A model generated the notes under the pieces. The model worked only from the letters and a program-made list of their open reading frames with translations. It was not told the DNA's origin and did no database searches. Positions 20,357 through 34,559 of a DNA stretch of 64,000 nucleotides are shown piece after piece (positions within the stretch are counted from its first letter, which is position 1; every line of letters starts with the position of its first letter). The DNA lies in contig CM055104.1 of assembly GCA_029204225.1 (NCBI GenBank), forward strand, positions 56,512,264 through 56,576,263, written 5' to 3'. A program made the position numbers and the translations under genes. Source of the stretch: Diphasiastrum complanatum (lineage: Eukaryota > Streptophyta > Lycopodiopsida > Lycopodiales > Lycopodiaceae).

Positions 20357-20405
20357 AGAGAGAGAGAGAGAGCTGTTAACCGAGTGTCACTCGGAGAGAG
20401 AGGGG
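20357..20405. repeat. GA-rich tract
   Basis: (GA)n at 20357-20372 and again GAGAGAGAGG at 20395-20403, separated by a short spacer with CACTCGG. It mirrors the GA-rich repeat on the left of the ABCF fragment. Confidence 0.6.
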
Positions 20406-21610
20406 TAAATTAGGATTAAGTTAGGTCTAGGTCTCATCGAGGTTAGGGTTGGAGATAGGTAGGGTTAGGTTTGTTTTTTTTTAAAATTGAACTTCAAAAT
20501 GAAGAATTCGAAAAAAAATCTACAAAGAAATAGAACTTCAAGAATGAAAGGTTGAAGTGCTGCTCTCCCAAATTTCCTACCAAAGCTAAAATTTGACCTC
20601 CCTCACAAGAAATGTCATATCTCTCTCAATTTTCAACCAAATTGGCTGCAAATTGGCTCAGATTCAAGTTGAGAGTGATATCTACAATCCCATAGAATTA
20701 TAGTCACAAAATTCGGCCAAAAGTACAGCCAAAAATGAAGAAAAACAGGCTGCAAAAACTATCACTAACTAAAATTGGAAAGAAAACACTAAATTAGCCC
20801 TAACTTGGCCATTATAGCTCCAAAAAAAAAAATCTTAGTACCTCCAAGAAGCTTAACAAAAGATATACTAATGTACAATAAATAATCACACCAAGAATGA
20901 AGATTAAATGGTAAAAAACTGAATTAAAGCTTGCTGGAATTTAAAAAATCAAGAAAACTAGAACAAGAAACTCTACCAAACTTAACAAAATCCACCAAAT
21001 TTGATGGGGAAAGGATCTAATGCTCTGATACCAAAATTTTTATGTGCCAACCTTAGCATTCAAACATATAATCCATTAATTAAACATCAAATTACAATGG
21101 AAATGCAGGAAATCAAGAAAACTAGTCAAAAATCAAGAAGATAGCTAAAAGTAGCAAAAGTTCACCAAAATAGGCAAAGTAAGGTATCTTTATTCATGAT
21201 TATTGATAATTCACAAGATAGGGGCCTAATTCTAGAGCATGATCATAGCTCTCATGTGATTTTAGGCACATGAGCCACTTTCTCCATCAAGAAAGCTCTC
21301 AAAGAGAAGCTGCAAGATCTCTTAAAAACTCAAAATTACAAAATGAACAACAGCCTCCAAATTTAGCACGACCTCAGCTATTTATAGTGGTCATTTGTGC
21401 CTCTACTATAAGTTTGGGGCCTTATTTAGCTAAATTGGGCCTTACAACCATTATTACAGTTCTGCTACTCTCAATTATAGCGAGGTTGTTCGAACCACTT
21501 TATTAACTGTCATATTGACTAGTTCTAACCTAATTTTAGTTCCATGGCTATGGCAATTCATTAGTAAACTCATGGGCTAATTACATGCAGCACATGACAA
21601 CAATCTTCAC
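20406..21610 (-). other. Leader, primer-binding site and possible LTR, minus strand
   Basis: At 21021-21033 the minus strand reads TGGTATCAGAGCA, an initiator tRNA-Met primer-binding site. Minus-strand downstream (21020-20406) is A/T-rich leader-like DNA without coding. Upstream (21034-21610) would then be a 5' LTR; a TGTG terminus on the minus strand near 21610 and ...GGCACA near 21040 are possible ends. No partner LTR and no Gag were found, so this is either a truncated element or a small non-autonomous one. The ABCF fragment lies in the position of its interior. Confidence 0.4.
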
Positions 21611-23019
<1,409 letters not shown>

Positions 23020-23240
23020 AGTTTATACGTGATAACCTCTCTTATTCATAAGTTTCTTGGCTTCATGATCATATATACGGTACGCATTGGCATGTTTATC
23101 ATAACCCATAAACATGCACCTAATTAACTTTGCAATAAGCTTCTTTCTCTTATCTCTAGGTACATATGCATATGCATTACAACCAAAGATTCTTAGATGT
23201 GACAAGCCTTGGACATTTCCATTTTGTTTAAACACTATTT
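23020..23240 (-). pseudogene. Copia integrase C-terminal remnant, minus strand
   Basis: The 70-codon minus frame reads LSHLRIFGCNAYAYVPRD, RCMFMGYD and AYRIYDHEAKK, the conserved copia block between the integrase core and the linker before RT. Nothing of the integrase core or RT is joined to it. It may belong to the same broken element as the protease fragment at 25690-26215, which has the same orientation. Confidence 0.75.
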
Positions 23241-25689
23241 TTGGGATGCGTCATCCCAAAGAGTGAATAAGTCTTAATGATTGAAAATGAAAAAATTGAA
23301 TGCACAAATTTGCTTGGTGGTTTTCTCCTAGTATGGAATGTAACAATGTTCAATATTCAATACCCTTCCCAAAACACACTTTGTTTGGGTACTAGCTACA
23401 ACTTGAAACTATAATTATATACGTTGATTGTTAACTTCAATTTTGTTCTCCCCCTCCCCCTCCCCCCCTCTCCCACTCAGAAGAGAGTCCCATTTCATCT
23501 TAAAAAAGACATCCGCTCCCCTTTTGATCCTTTGAATGCTTGCATGGACTCTTTTTATTTGCCTTTAAGTCTCTTCTTAAATACCCCCTATAGAATATCA
23601 AGAATTTCCATATATTCCAAGCACAAGTCATGCTTAATTAAATTTGCCAATTTGTAGCTTAGTTTCAAGATAACTTAATAGTCGAGTTAAGAAACATAAA
23701 ATAGCCAATCTAAATAGATTAAAGTGATTGGACCAAAGAGTTGACTTTGTTTTGGTGCCCATAATTAAAAGCCTCTCTTTCTACCGAAAAAAGGTCACAT
23801 GCTCCATAGAATCTAAACATGCTCCCCAGTTCCAATGTACACTTAAATGATGCTAATCATAACAAAATAAAAGATCCATACTGCTGCAATCATAGACGTG
23901 GTGTACATGGATTGTTCCCCTTCCAAATTACGCCATTGTCCACATGTTGTGGGAACTGATGCTAGCTTTGCTAGCAACACAATGAGATAACCATCTGCAT
24001 TTTGAACAAGATATGTCTTTGGTATTAGGATATCACAAAAGAATCACAAAATATATAAGAAAAGTACAAAATAAAAAACATTGGACGTCAAAAAGTTTAC
24101 TTGAATACAAGTCTCTTCGCTGCACACATAATATCCGGTTGCTTTTCAGGAGGGAGGGAGTGCATTATCTTGCCATGGATGACCTTGAAAATATCTGAGA
24201 AGTACTTTCATTTCCATGGTTTTAAGTACATGGGAAACGATCGGGGTAGGCTAATGAACTCTACCTACTCCACAATCTCAATCAATTGTGGGCATGTGTG
24301 GTCCTCTAGTTGAATCCAAAAAGTTTCAATGCCTATCCATACACAAAATGCATAAATCTCTCAATTTTGTACTAAAAACTACACAAGTGCCCTTAGTAAT
24401 TAAGGTACCCAATGCTCAAGAAGAAAGTCTCGGGATGGTCCAGTATAGTATGCACATTACAATAGTTAGCCCCTATAATTATGAACACGACACCACAAAA
24501 ATATGGCATCACATTATAAACAACAGACATTAGTGACAACAAAGGAGGCGCTTGACCTTGAAATGACGTTCGGTTTCCTTCATGACATGTTGCCTTGCTT
24601 CCTCTCCTGATGTGGATGACTCAGCTTGATACTCTTTTGTTCTCTCCTCGAACTCATCCTGCATATGAATTCACATTGATCCTTCAAATCTATGACTTTG
24701 GAACTACAAACATGCAAGTTGGAGTGAATGTACTATGCGCAACCAAATAACAATTTATCAAGAGGCCTTGGAAAGCTTTCTGATTTAAAGTGTGATAAAA
24801 TAATAGCTAGAATAGAACCATTGGCATTCATTTGAGAAATGATCCACATAAATCATATTAGGAGGGTTATCTGGTAAGAGATTGGAAGTAAGCAAAAAAG
24901 ACAATGAAGGAAATAAATGATTTACAAGAAACTGTTATAAAATCAGGTTGCATACTGCTAATTTTTGTATATCTCAGGCCTTGGAAAGATTTCCGGTTTA
25001 AAGTGTGATAAAATAATAACTAGAATAGAACCATTGGCAGTCATTTGAGAATAGAACCATTGACTTTCTTGTGGGTGAATTTTGTAGTCTATTGATCCTT
25101 TAGTGGGTCAATTTACTAACCGTCTACACAATAGACACGTCCATCTATCACTAGAGTTTAAGGAGGGACTCTAAACATATATTCTTTGAAAACTTTCAAG
25201 TGCCATGAGATAATGATTTACCTTGAAGAAAATTTGACTCAATAATGCTAAAGAGCAATTGTACCACGTATTTAGAGCTGCATCTCTCTTGGTTTTCTTT
25301 TTTAGATCTTTCTTCATCCATATTAAATCTTTGCGAGGAATATGTTTCAACAAGGCTTCTTTGTCGGCTGGGCGCGCGCTGAACCGATATTAGGGTTTTG
25401 GTTTTTTTTGAAATTTATATTTTTTTAGATGAGAGATTTTCTGCGAACTTTGACTGCCCATAGCTTTTTAATCGTAACTCGGAACTAGATCATGTAGGGT
25501 GTCATTGTGAGGCTCTCGTCGAGCTCTTTCTAATGGTTCATCTCAATTGGACTACGGTTAACTATTTAAAAAGCTTGCGCACCATATCTCAGCAAGTCCA
25601 TTTGATTGAGGCAAATAGGAGGTAATATCAAGTGTTAAGGATTGTTTAGACATGTTCAACACAGATGTATGATTCAAGTGTCCTAATCT
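23241..25689. other. No supported gene; anonymous DNA
   Basis: A pyrimidine tract (about 23448-23476, C-rich) and several short frames (24013-24198, 24101-24313, 24288-24533, 25171-25353) are present, but none shows a recognisable domain. If the copia fragments on both sides belong to one element, this 2.4-kb stretch is too long to be only the missing integrase and must hold an insertion. Confidence 0.4.
24762..25062. repeat. Dispersed direct repeat of ~85 bp
   Basis: About 85 bases starting GGCCTTGGAAAG at 24763 (…GTGTGATAAAATAATA…ACCATTGGCATTCATTTGAG) recur at about 24978 with few changes, some 215 bp apart. The second copy repeats AGAATAGAACCATTG again near 25048. It looks like a local duplication. 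Confidence 0.65.
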
Positions 25690-26215
25690 ATAATTTCATA
25701 TTAAGTGGTTTTCAAGGCTTGACTAGTGTCAGAATAACAGTGAGTGAGTCTATATAAGTATCCATGCCTCTTGCCGAGTGCAAGGATCTTATTTGTCCTA
25801 TCGATAATTTGACATCGACTATATTCAAACTCTACCCTATGGCCTAAATCAGTGATTCTACTTACTGATAAGAGATTCGTAGAGAGTTTAGGTACATACA
25901 AAACTTTTGATAGTAGTTTAAATTGATCATGCTGGAACATCAATCTTGTAGTGCCTTCACCTTCGATAGTGTGTGTACTATCATCAGCTCCATAATCTAG
26001 AAACCAAGAATTATCGAATCGTGCCTTTTGGTCTTTGACCATAAACGCTCCTTTGTCCATGTCGAGTTAAGGAGATGATGTTGTGACTGCATTCACTTGT
26101 TGATCTGGTTGTTTGTTGGCGTTCTTTGCTTTTAATACCCTGCAATCCTGGATCTCATGATTAGTGCATTTGCAATACTTACAGAACATCTTCTTCTTCG
26201 ACTTACAAAAATATT
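25690..26215 (-). pseudogene. Copia zinc knuckle-protease remnant, minus strand
   Basis: The minus strand reads a knuckle CKYCKCTNHEIQDC (about 26185-26144), then WFLDYGADDSTH where copia proteases have W-x-x-D-S-G-A (Ser replaced by Tyr), then LSKVLYVPKLSTNLLSVSRI, VEFEYSRCQI and a short pre-integrase tail. The open part is 119 codons (26060-25701). It is a dead piece of a copia polyprotein on the minus strand. Gag is not visible upstream. A matching primer-binding site lies at 27909-27896. Confidence 0.8.
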
Positions 26216-26289
26216 GAACATGCATGGAAATCGATTTCATCTTTTTACTAGGGTTTAGAGAAATAACTGTTGCGAGTGGATGGAACCAT

Positions 26290-27890
26290 GGACACTTTTG
26301 GATTTTTATAAGAACACAAGGATTTCAGCATGGGCTATTCTACAAGAGAAAATTGCTTTCAAGCATTTGATGGCATCAAAATTCTGATGGAAAACACGTT
26401 GCTATTTGTGCTTTTACATCAAAAATTTTTGTGATTGGAATAAAGATGTACATTTTCAGACAATAATCTAGTAGGCTAAATTTAAAGCCTAGTTGTCAGG
26501 GGTCTATATAAATTTTTCTTCCTTGTATGATAGTATTACACGTAACGTTGATTTGACTTATCCGATTTTGTGGACACTTTATCGTGATTCGGAACGAAAT
26601 TATAAGAATCGAGTGGAAGACATGATGGCACTCATTGAGAAGAGACAAACAGATTATGCTACGAAGAATTACAAAATCCATAGTGCAATTGAATTTTGAC
26701 ACTTTGCAGCTATTGCCATGAAGCAGGTGCATGACCTGTACGTGAAAGGAACACATACGTTGTTGATAACTACATGTCTTAACAAAATAATATTGACATG
26801 AAAAATGCCTGAATTGATTTTAGGGATTGTTGATGAAAACAAGAAATTGATGTTACTGCCTCTTTGGCGGTTTAAACCGGCAAGGATTGCACAACTTTTG
26901 GGTGATACATTGTCACCAACAACGGTGGCAACTACCATGTTATTGGAATTACCAAGGCAACGGGGCCTTCGTCACCAATACTTGTTCGCCCGTTTGAACC
27001 ATTTACAATTGATGGGCAAGGAATAGCGCAGTCTATTAGCACTTGGTTGACAAAGGCTATGTCAGATGAGAGTGACAATGAGAATGACAGTAAGGCCATC
27101 AGATGAAGAAAGCAGTTTAAAAGGAGCAGGGCATGAGACTCGGTGGAACTCGTCTTTTTTCTACTGGGGATATGTGTTAGGCCAATTTGTTAATAGAGGC
27201 TTTTATGTATTTTAAGTCATGTTAATATCTGTATTATTGAAGTTACGGATAAATCTTCGGAGTTGTTACCTTGTAGAGTGTAAGGTCATTTTCAATGTTG
27301 TTACGTTGGAAGTTTAAGCAACCAACAAAGACCATAAGTGAAACGATTATGAGGTCTTACGGGATAGTGTGGTTGGTTAGGACTCTATGTATAAATATGG
27401 TTACTTTAGTAGAATGAAGGGGTTTACCAAATGTTTGTGTGACATCTGGTAGCTGGTAATGCTAAGAACCATTATGATTTTTCAGGTAGAAGTTTATGTT
27501 TATGTTTAGTTTACAAATTTGCGCTTCCCTACTCTGGCACTTGTAACTGCTGGCAGCAAGAGTAATTCCTTGCATAAGATCCAATTTGGCAAAGTAGCTA
27601 GTAGTAGTAGTTATGTACTTTGTACTTCAACATGAATATGAATTACTACATATTTTTGTTCCGTGTGAATGCTTTTGGTAATTTGTTGTTATCATTATGA
27701 CATGTTGGGTGACTATTTCTTCTATGAATTTATGTTATCACAACGGACAATTGTAAATCATGATGGTTCAAGGCTATTAGGTATCTAAAATCATCCCTAA
27801 CACTTGTATGCTTTTGTCTGCTTAATCAATTGTTAAACGATTCTTTGAATTCTCCCAAAATGCGGCTCCAAGCTAACATTTACTGCTCCA
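26290..27890 (+). other. Possible gene relic, unrecognised
   Basis: This stretch sits where Gag of the minus-strand copia should be. On the plus strand it reads in a coding-like way in changing frames: RNVDLTYPILWTLYRDSERN and RVEDMMALIEKRQTDY (26493-26699), and a plausible C-terminus at about 26940-27106 with GPSSPILVRPFEPFTIDG, then LTKAMSDESDNENDSK and a TGA stop. I do not recognise the family. It could be the last exon of a captured or inserted gene. The remainder to 27890 is AT-rich without coding. Confidence 0.3.
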
Positions 27891-27895
27891 CACCA

Positions 27896-27909
27896 GGGCT
27901 CTGATACCA
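27896..27909 (-). other. Primer-binding site (initiator tRNA-Met), minus strand
   Basis: The minus strand reads TGGTATCAGAGCCC. The direction fits the copia protease and integrase fragments at 25.7-26.2 kb and 23.0-23.2 kb. The 5' LTR would lie just above 27910; no partner was found. Confidence 0.65.
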
Positions 27910-28204
27910 TGTCATGGATCTATCTAGCAGTTATGATTAGCTAATTTGCAAGAAAAGCATTGGATGAATCCAACGACAGAAGGAGAGAGCACACCATGAC
28001 CCAAGAGAACACATTGTAAACTGTAATTAACAAAAGAGATAAAGGAGAACATAAATACAGTCTCTCTACCATTGCATGGCAATACAATCCCTGTTATGAG
28101 ATGTGTGTCTTGACTCTACATAGTATGTGCCATCGACATGGAACACACGCATTGTCTTATAAGTGAAAAATTCAAAATATTGCTAAAACCAGTAATACTC
28201 ACAT

Positions 28205-28800
28205 CTTACTTGATTTGGATGGCTCAACCTTAGAGATCCAATTGATCAATAAGTTCAGCGGTAATGACTTCCACATGTGGAAGTTCAAGATGAGGATGAT
28301 ACTAATCAATTTTTTTTTAATGAAAATACGCTAATGGTTCAATAGCCAAACAGGCCAAACCAGATTTGCTAGCCACATGAGAAGCAAAAGATGGCAAAGC
28401 CTTAGCGATTGTATCTCTAAATTTAAAAGTTAGAAAAATTGCTCATGTAACTAATTTTTCCACTTCCAAACAAGCTTGGGACATACTAACTGGTTTATAT
28501 AAAACAACCTGTCTCTTTTTGAGAAAGAAATTCCTATCGCTCAAGATGAGTGAGGGAACTGCAGTCATTGATCATCTGAATGAAGTCAAATAACTACTTA
28601 ATCAGTTAGCTACAATAGGTTCACCAATATCAAATGAAGATGCCAATATGTCTCTTATATCCAGTCTTTCTCTCTTATGACAATCTAGTATTGCTCTTGT
28701 CCAATACTTATGTGCTATCACTCTAGAAGCTGACAACAAGTTTCTTGTGAAATCTTCGGTCAAAAGCCCTACATTTATACAATTTTCCATAAATTTTTTG
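28205..28800 (+). pseudogene. Copia Gag remnant
   Basis: Plus-strand frames give NKFSGNDFHMWKFKMRMIL near 28250 and, after frame changes, WDILTGLYKTTCLFLRKKF, MSEGTAVIDHLNEVK, NQLATIGSPISNEDANMSL and SSLSLL with stops. This order is the copia Gag core of the UBN2/retrotran_gag type. Zinc knuckle and protease are not joined to it. Frameshifts and at least two stops make it non-functional. Confidence 0.75.
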
Positions 28801-29014
28801 GATTTTATAAACCTTGTCCTTTAGAATCCTATCAAGTAAAAAGTACTCAAGTATATTATCCAGTAGGAAATTACCTAGCCATCCAAACTCCATCATATTT
28901 TTTAAATAATCACTTTATAGTCCTATCAAATTTTTCCTATGTTGTTATTTTAACATAGTTGTAGATTCCATTCTTAGGGATTGTCAACTTTCCCAAACAT
29001 TGAAACAGAGAAAT
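28801..29014. other. Short anonymous stretch
   Basis: AT-rich, no gene; joins the Gag remnant to the tandem repeat region. Confidence 0.4.
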
Positions 29015-29770
29015 TTGAATATTGAGGTGGACCTACTTCCATGCCATGCCTAGACAATTGTTGGCCTTCAACTACGTGTAATGTCAACATTCATTGATGT
29101 AGCCAAATAAGGATGCCATTCCATCACCTTTATCCATCAAAATAAAAAGAAAAGACGTAGAACACCATTTATAGACCATCTTGGAATATTGACATAGACC
29201 AACCTCCATGCCACGTGTGGATGACTAGCAGCCTTCACCTTGCATGTAATGTCAACATTGATAAATACATCTAAATCAAACAAAAATTCCATCACCTTAT
29301 ACATCTAAATAAGAACAATATTGAGGTGGACCTACTTCCATGCCATGCCTAGACAACTATCGACCTTCATCTGGCATGTAATGTCAACATTTATAAACAC
29401 ATCAAAATAAAGATAAGTTTCCATCAGCTTATGCATCAAAATAAGAAAAAAAAAGTACTACACCATATGCATGTAATGTCAACATTTATAGATATGTTCA
29501 AATAAAGACGATTTTCCATCACTTTATGGATCCAAATAAGAAGAAAAGTATTACACCCTTCTTCTTTTTTGGCAATGACATGTCCTTTTTTTCTTCGAAA
29601 AACTTGCATTGCCTATTGGTGTAAATAGCAAGCATCGGTAGTCATGGCCTGTGCTTGAGAATTGGAGCTTGGTGGTACACCCTTGGAATATCGGGGTGGA
29701 CCCGCCCCCATGCCGTGTTTCGATGACTATCCAGCTTTACCTTGTGTGTGATGCCAACATTTATGTAGAC
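29015..29770. repeat. Degenerate ~150-bp tandem repeat
   Basis: Blocks beginning AATATTGAGGTGGACC (29017, 29320) and variants (29183, 29686) are each followed by CCATGCCA, a CCTTCA...ATGTAATGTCAACATT phrase and TTCCATCAC...ATCAAAATAAGA. Spacing between starts is about 140-165 bp, with a partial unit near 29470. Divergence between units is considerable, so this is an old tandem array or satellite fragment. Confidence 0.75.
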
Positions 29771-30299
29771 ATCCAAATAACATCATGTAAAACACTATTG
29801 GAATTTTCTTGTATTTTGAAGCATACTTAAAAGCCATAGAAATCAATTTTAAAAATTAGATCTCGTCAAATGAACCTTTAGTATAAATGAGAAGCTAAGA
29901 ACAAATTTGATGTATGGAATCTTACATACTTGTATAATTCACTTACTAAAATATAAAAAAAGTGAAAGAAGTTTGCAATTGCAAGATTCTCAAGAGTATC
30001 TATTTTTAAAAGTTTTTCTATTTTTTGAATTTTTTGGAGGAAGTCTTCATGTTGGAGAAGAGTCCTTCCCTTATCCCTGTGCGCATCCAAATGAGAAGAA
30101 AAGATAAATACCATTAAGTTTTTGCACCCACACGGACCTTTCTTTCTTTAACATAATGCCATGTTCAAGTTTTTTATGTATTTTGGAAGCACCTTATGAG
30201 CGGAATATGCATCCACCTTTCTATCTCCTCCTAAATGTGCCATTATCTCTCCGAAATGTGCATTCTCTCTCCACCTTCTCACCTTGCATTACGTTGTGA
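29771..30299. other. No gene seen
   Basis: AT-rich DNA; overlapping frames on both strands at 29878-30114 have no recognisable domain. Confidence 0.4.
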
Positions 30300-30400
30300 A
30301 GGTCCATGGCTGTCAGGGGCTGTCCTTGTAGGTCGGGGCCCTGCCCTCGAGCAAGGGCCCTCCCTTCAAGGAAGGCCCTCGGACGGGGCCTCCCAATATA
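30300..30400. repeat. GC-rich imperfect hairpin, related to 45.5 kb
   Basis: A GC-rich island in AT-rich DNA with GGTCGGGGCC, CGAGCAAGGGC and CAAGGAAGGCCCTCGG in the same order as at 45530-45640 (GGTCGGGGCC, CGGGCAAGGGC, CAAGGAAGGCCCTCAGG). A CATTACGT phrase precedes both. The two look like copies of one small repeat. Confidence 0.6.
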
Positions 30401-30484
30401 CAATAATTGCATGGGATGCTCCTTACCAGCTACTTACAACATCAGTTCAAAGAAGTATTTCAATTTATCGAGAAATTACAGCTA

Positions 30485-31400
30485 CAAAATCAGACGCATT
30501 ATATGGTCTGAAGCAAGCTCCGAGGGCTTGGTACAATAGAATAAATCGTTTCTTGTTGCAGCACGACTTTACCTTCTGTTCCGTAGACTCTAATGTATAT
30601 CTCAAGAGTAAAGGATCAAGCTATGTTAAAATAACATTATACATTGATGATTTCTTAATTATCAACAATTCAAATCAGTTATTAGAGGAAACCAAATCTA
30701 TGCTTTCATCAGAATTTGAGATGACTGATTTAGCCCCCCAGTCCATTACATTCTCGGTATGGAGATTCACATAGATCACGCGAGCAGAAGGATCACCATA
30801 AGCCAACAATATTACCTAATCAATGTACTTCGTAGATACGGCATGGAGGATTGCAAACCCATAGATACTCCTATGGATCCAGGATGCAAGCTATCCAAAG
30901 ACGTGCCGCAGAACGAAGGCAGATCAGCAAGAAATGTGCAAGTACCCCTATCAGTCAGTCATAGGTTCTATCATGTACTCTATGATCTGCACACGACCTT
31001 ATCTTGCATATGTAAGCACACTGTCGCAATTCATGTCCAATCTAGACCTACAACACTGGAAAGCCCTACAAAGAGTTCTGAAGTACATTCAAGCCTCAAA
31101 GCACTATGCCTTGAGTTACAACGGCAACACACAAGCTGCACTCACACTGACTACCTATTCAGATTCCGATTGGGCAGGAGACGTGGATACCAGAAAATCC
31201 ACATCAGATTATATTTGTTTCCTTGCAGGAGGACCCATTTCATGGAACAACAAAAAGCAGAAATGCATTTCATTGTCCTCTACAGAATCCGAATATGTTG
31301 CAGCTACATCAGCAGTGAAGGAGATCATTTGGCTAAGGAGGCTGCTACAGGAACTGCAATTTCCACAGATCGGTCCAACAATACTCCAGTGCGACAATTA
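30485..31400 (+). pseudogene. Copia RT-RNase H remnant
   Basis: Plus-strand translation starts abruptly at ALYGLKQAPRAWYNRINRFL and reaches the active site TLYIDDFLI (Tyr codon at 30640), then EMTDLAP, a frame change, ITISQQYYLINVLRRYGM, DTPMDPGCKLS, another frame change, YQSVIGSIMYSMICTRP, WKALQRVLKYI, YSDSDWAGDVDTRKST, ISLSSTESEYVAA and LRRLLQEL, ending at LQCDN near 31401. The N-terminal half of RT and the last ~60 residues of RNase H are missing. It belongs to a different copia lineage from the one at 33 kb. Confidence 0.85.
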
Positions 31401-33184
<1,784 letters not shown>

Positions 33185-34015
33185 GTAAATGACATCACAC
33201 ATGGGCTGTGACTAAGCTGCCAAAGGATCGAAATTCAATCCCATGCAAATGGTTATTCAAAGTGAAGTATGATACTGAAGGTAAAATAAATCGATACAAG
33301 GCCAGATTGGTGGCCAAGGGCTTCTCCCAGATCCCAGATCTGGATTATTCTTAGAACTTCAGTCCTATGGTAAAGCATGCTTCAATTCTTTCCTATGAAG
33401 ACCTTGAAGTTCACCGGATGGATGTTCAAACTGCATTTCTCAATAGCACCATTGAAGAGAAAATCTACATGTTCCAACTAGAAGGATATGAGCTAAAGAG
33501 TAAGGAGCATCTAGTGTGTAAAATTCACAAAGCTCTGTATGGTCCGCAACAGTCTCCAGAGCCTGGTTTCAAAAAAGGAAAACATTTCTAATCGAGAATG
33601 GTTTCATTCCAAACTCGGCAGACTCAAATGTTTATTTTGAGTCTGTATATTCCTTCATAATCATCACTCTTTATGTTGATGACACATAACTATTCAGTAA
33701 CAATTTAGAATTGTTGAAGAATACCAAATGTTTGTTAGCACAAGAATACAAGATGACTAATATGGGTCCTCCTCACTACTGTCTCGGAATTCAGATTTTT
33801 CGAATTCGACCCAACAGACAGATTTTCATCAGCCAACAGAGATACCTCACCAATATTTTGCAGAAACATGGAATGGCCGAGTGCAAACTGAGCCACTTCT
33901 CACTCGACCCTAGTTTGAAGCTGTCAAAGGAGCAATGTCCAAAATCCGAGTCAGAAAAGGAGGAAATGAAGCAATATCCATTTCACTCAATAATCGGTTC
34001 ATTGATGTATGCCAT
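33185..34015 (+). pseudogene. Copia B reverse transcriptase, first part (copy 1)
   Basis: Copia RT starts at about LPKDRNSIPCKWLFKVKY and runs through KARLVAKGFSQ, MDVQTAFLNSTIEEKIYM, a damaged YGPQQSP (usual YGLKQSP), LYVDDT (Tyr codon 33672), YKMTNMGPPHYCLGIQIF, ISQQRYLTNILQKHGM and SIIGSLMYA. Stops and frameshifts break it. At 34015 it is interrupted by a chromovirus LTR with target duplication GCCAT, and it continues at about 35847 and 42736. A second, diverged copy of the same segment lies at 49728-50353. Confidence 0.85.
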
Positions 34016-34541
34016 TGTTACGTACCCATAAGGGTACGCAACAGAAAACTTGAGGTGACGGTCTCAGTTATGGGACGGAACGTTGAGCTAGAGCTATAGG
34101 TCCTTTGGGTGCCACATGTCAATGTCTCATTGGCACGCGATGACCCGTTGTTATGGACCCGCGTCAGTGTGCACAACTACTGCGTGTCGTTAGTCATGCG
34201 TGACTCCTATGGAGGGAGATGACCCACCTGGACTATGTATATAGAGGTGGATCTCCATGAGTGTGGTATTCATTCTCTCCTGGAGAATGAAGAGCTCTTC
34301 CACTGGTGGTAAGGTCAGGACGAGTATCTAGGCCTCAGGATGTAGGTAGGTGAGGGTCGAGGGTAAGGCATGGTGGTATGGGACACCATGGCTTACTTGA
34401 GATCCGAGCTTGCTTGATGGTGGTCTGTAGCTCCAGTGCACGGGGGTGAGGTGGCAGTACCTCTATGGTTGGGTGGTAATGTAGCGTTCGTCACTTGTTT
34501 GTGCTTTAGCAATGACCGGCATGACGATGGGGATTCTAACA
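34016..34541 (+). repeat. Chromovirus 5' LTR (copy 1)
   Basis: 526 bp from TGTTACGTACCC to GATTCTAACA, preceded by GCCAT (34011-34015). It matches the 3' LTR of the sister copy at 56035-56560 (also 526 bp, followed by GTCAT, one mismatch from GCCAT). A TATA box candidate TGTATATAG lies near 34236. Confidence 0.9.
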
Positions 34542-34543
34542 GT

Positions 34544-34559
34544 TGGTATCAGAGCCACC
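34544..34559 (+). other. Primer-binding site of chromovirus copy 1
   Basis: TGGTATCAGAGCCACC starts two bases after the LTR and matches the initiator tRNA-Met 3' end. Confidence 0.9.

Noticed and set aside
23448-23476. C-rich tract as a possible i-motif/G-quadruplex promoter
   Set aside because: A single imperfect tract without a neighbouring gene; not enough to support a regulatory call.
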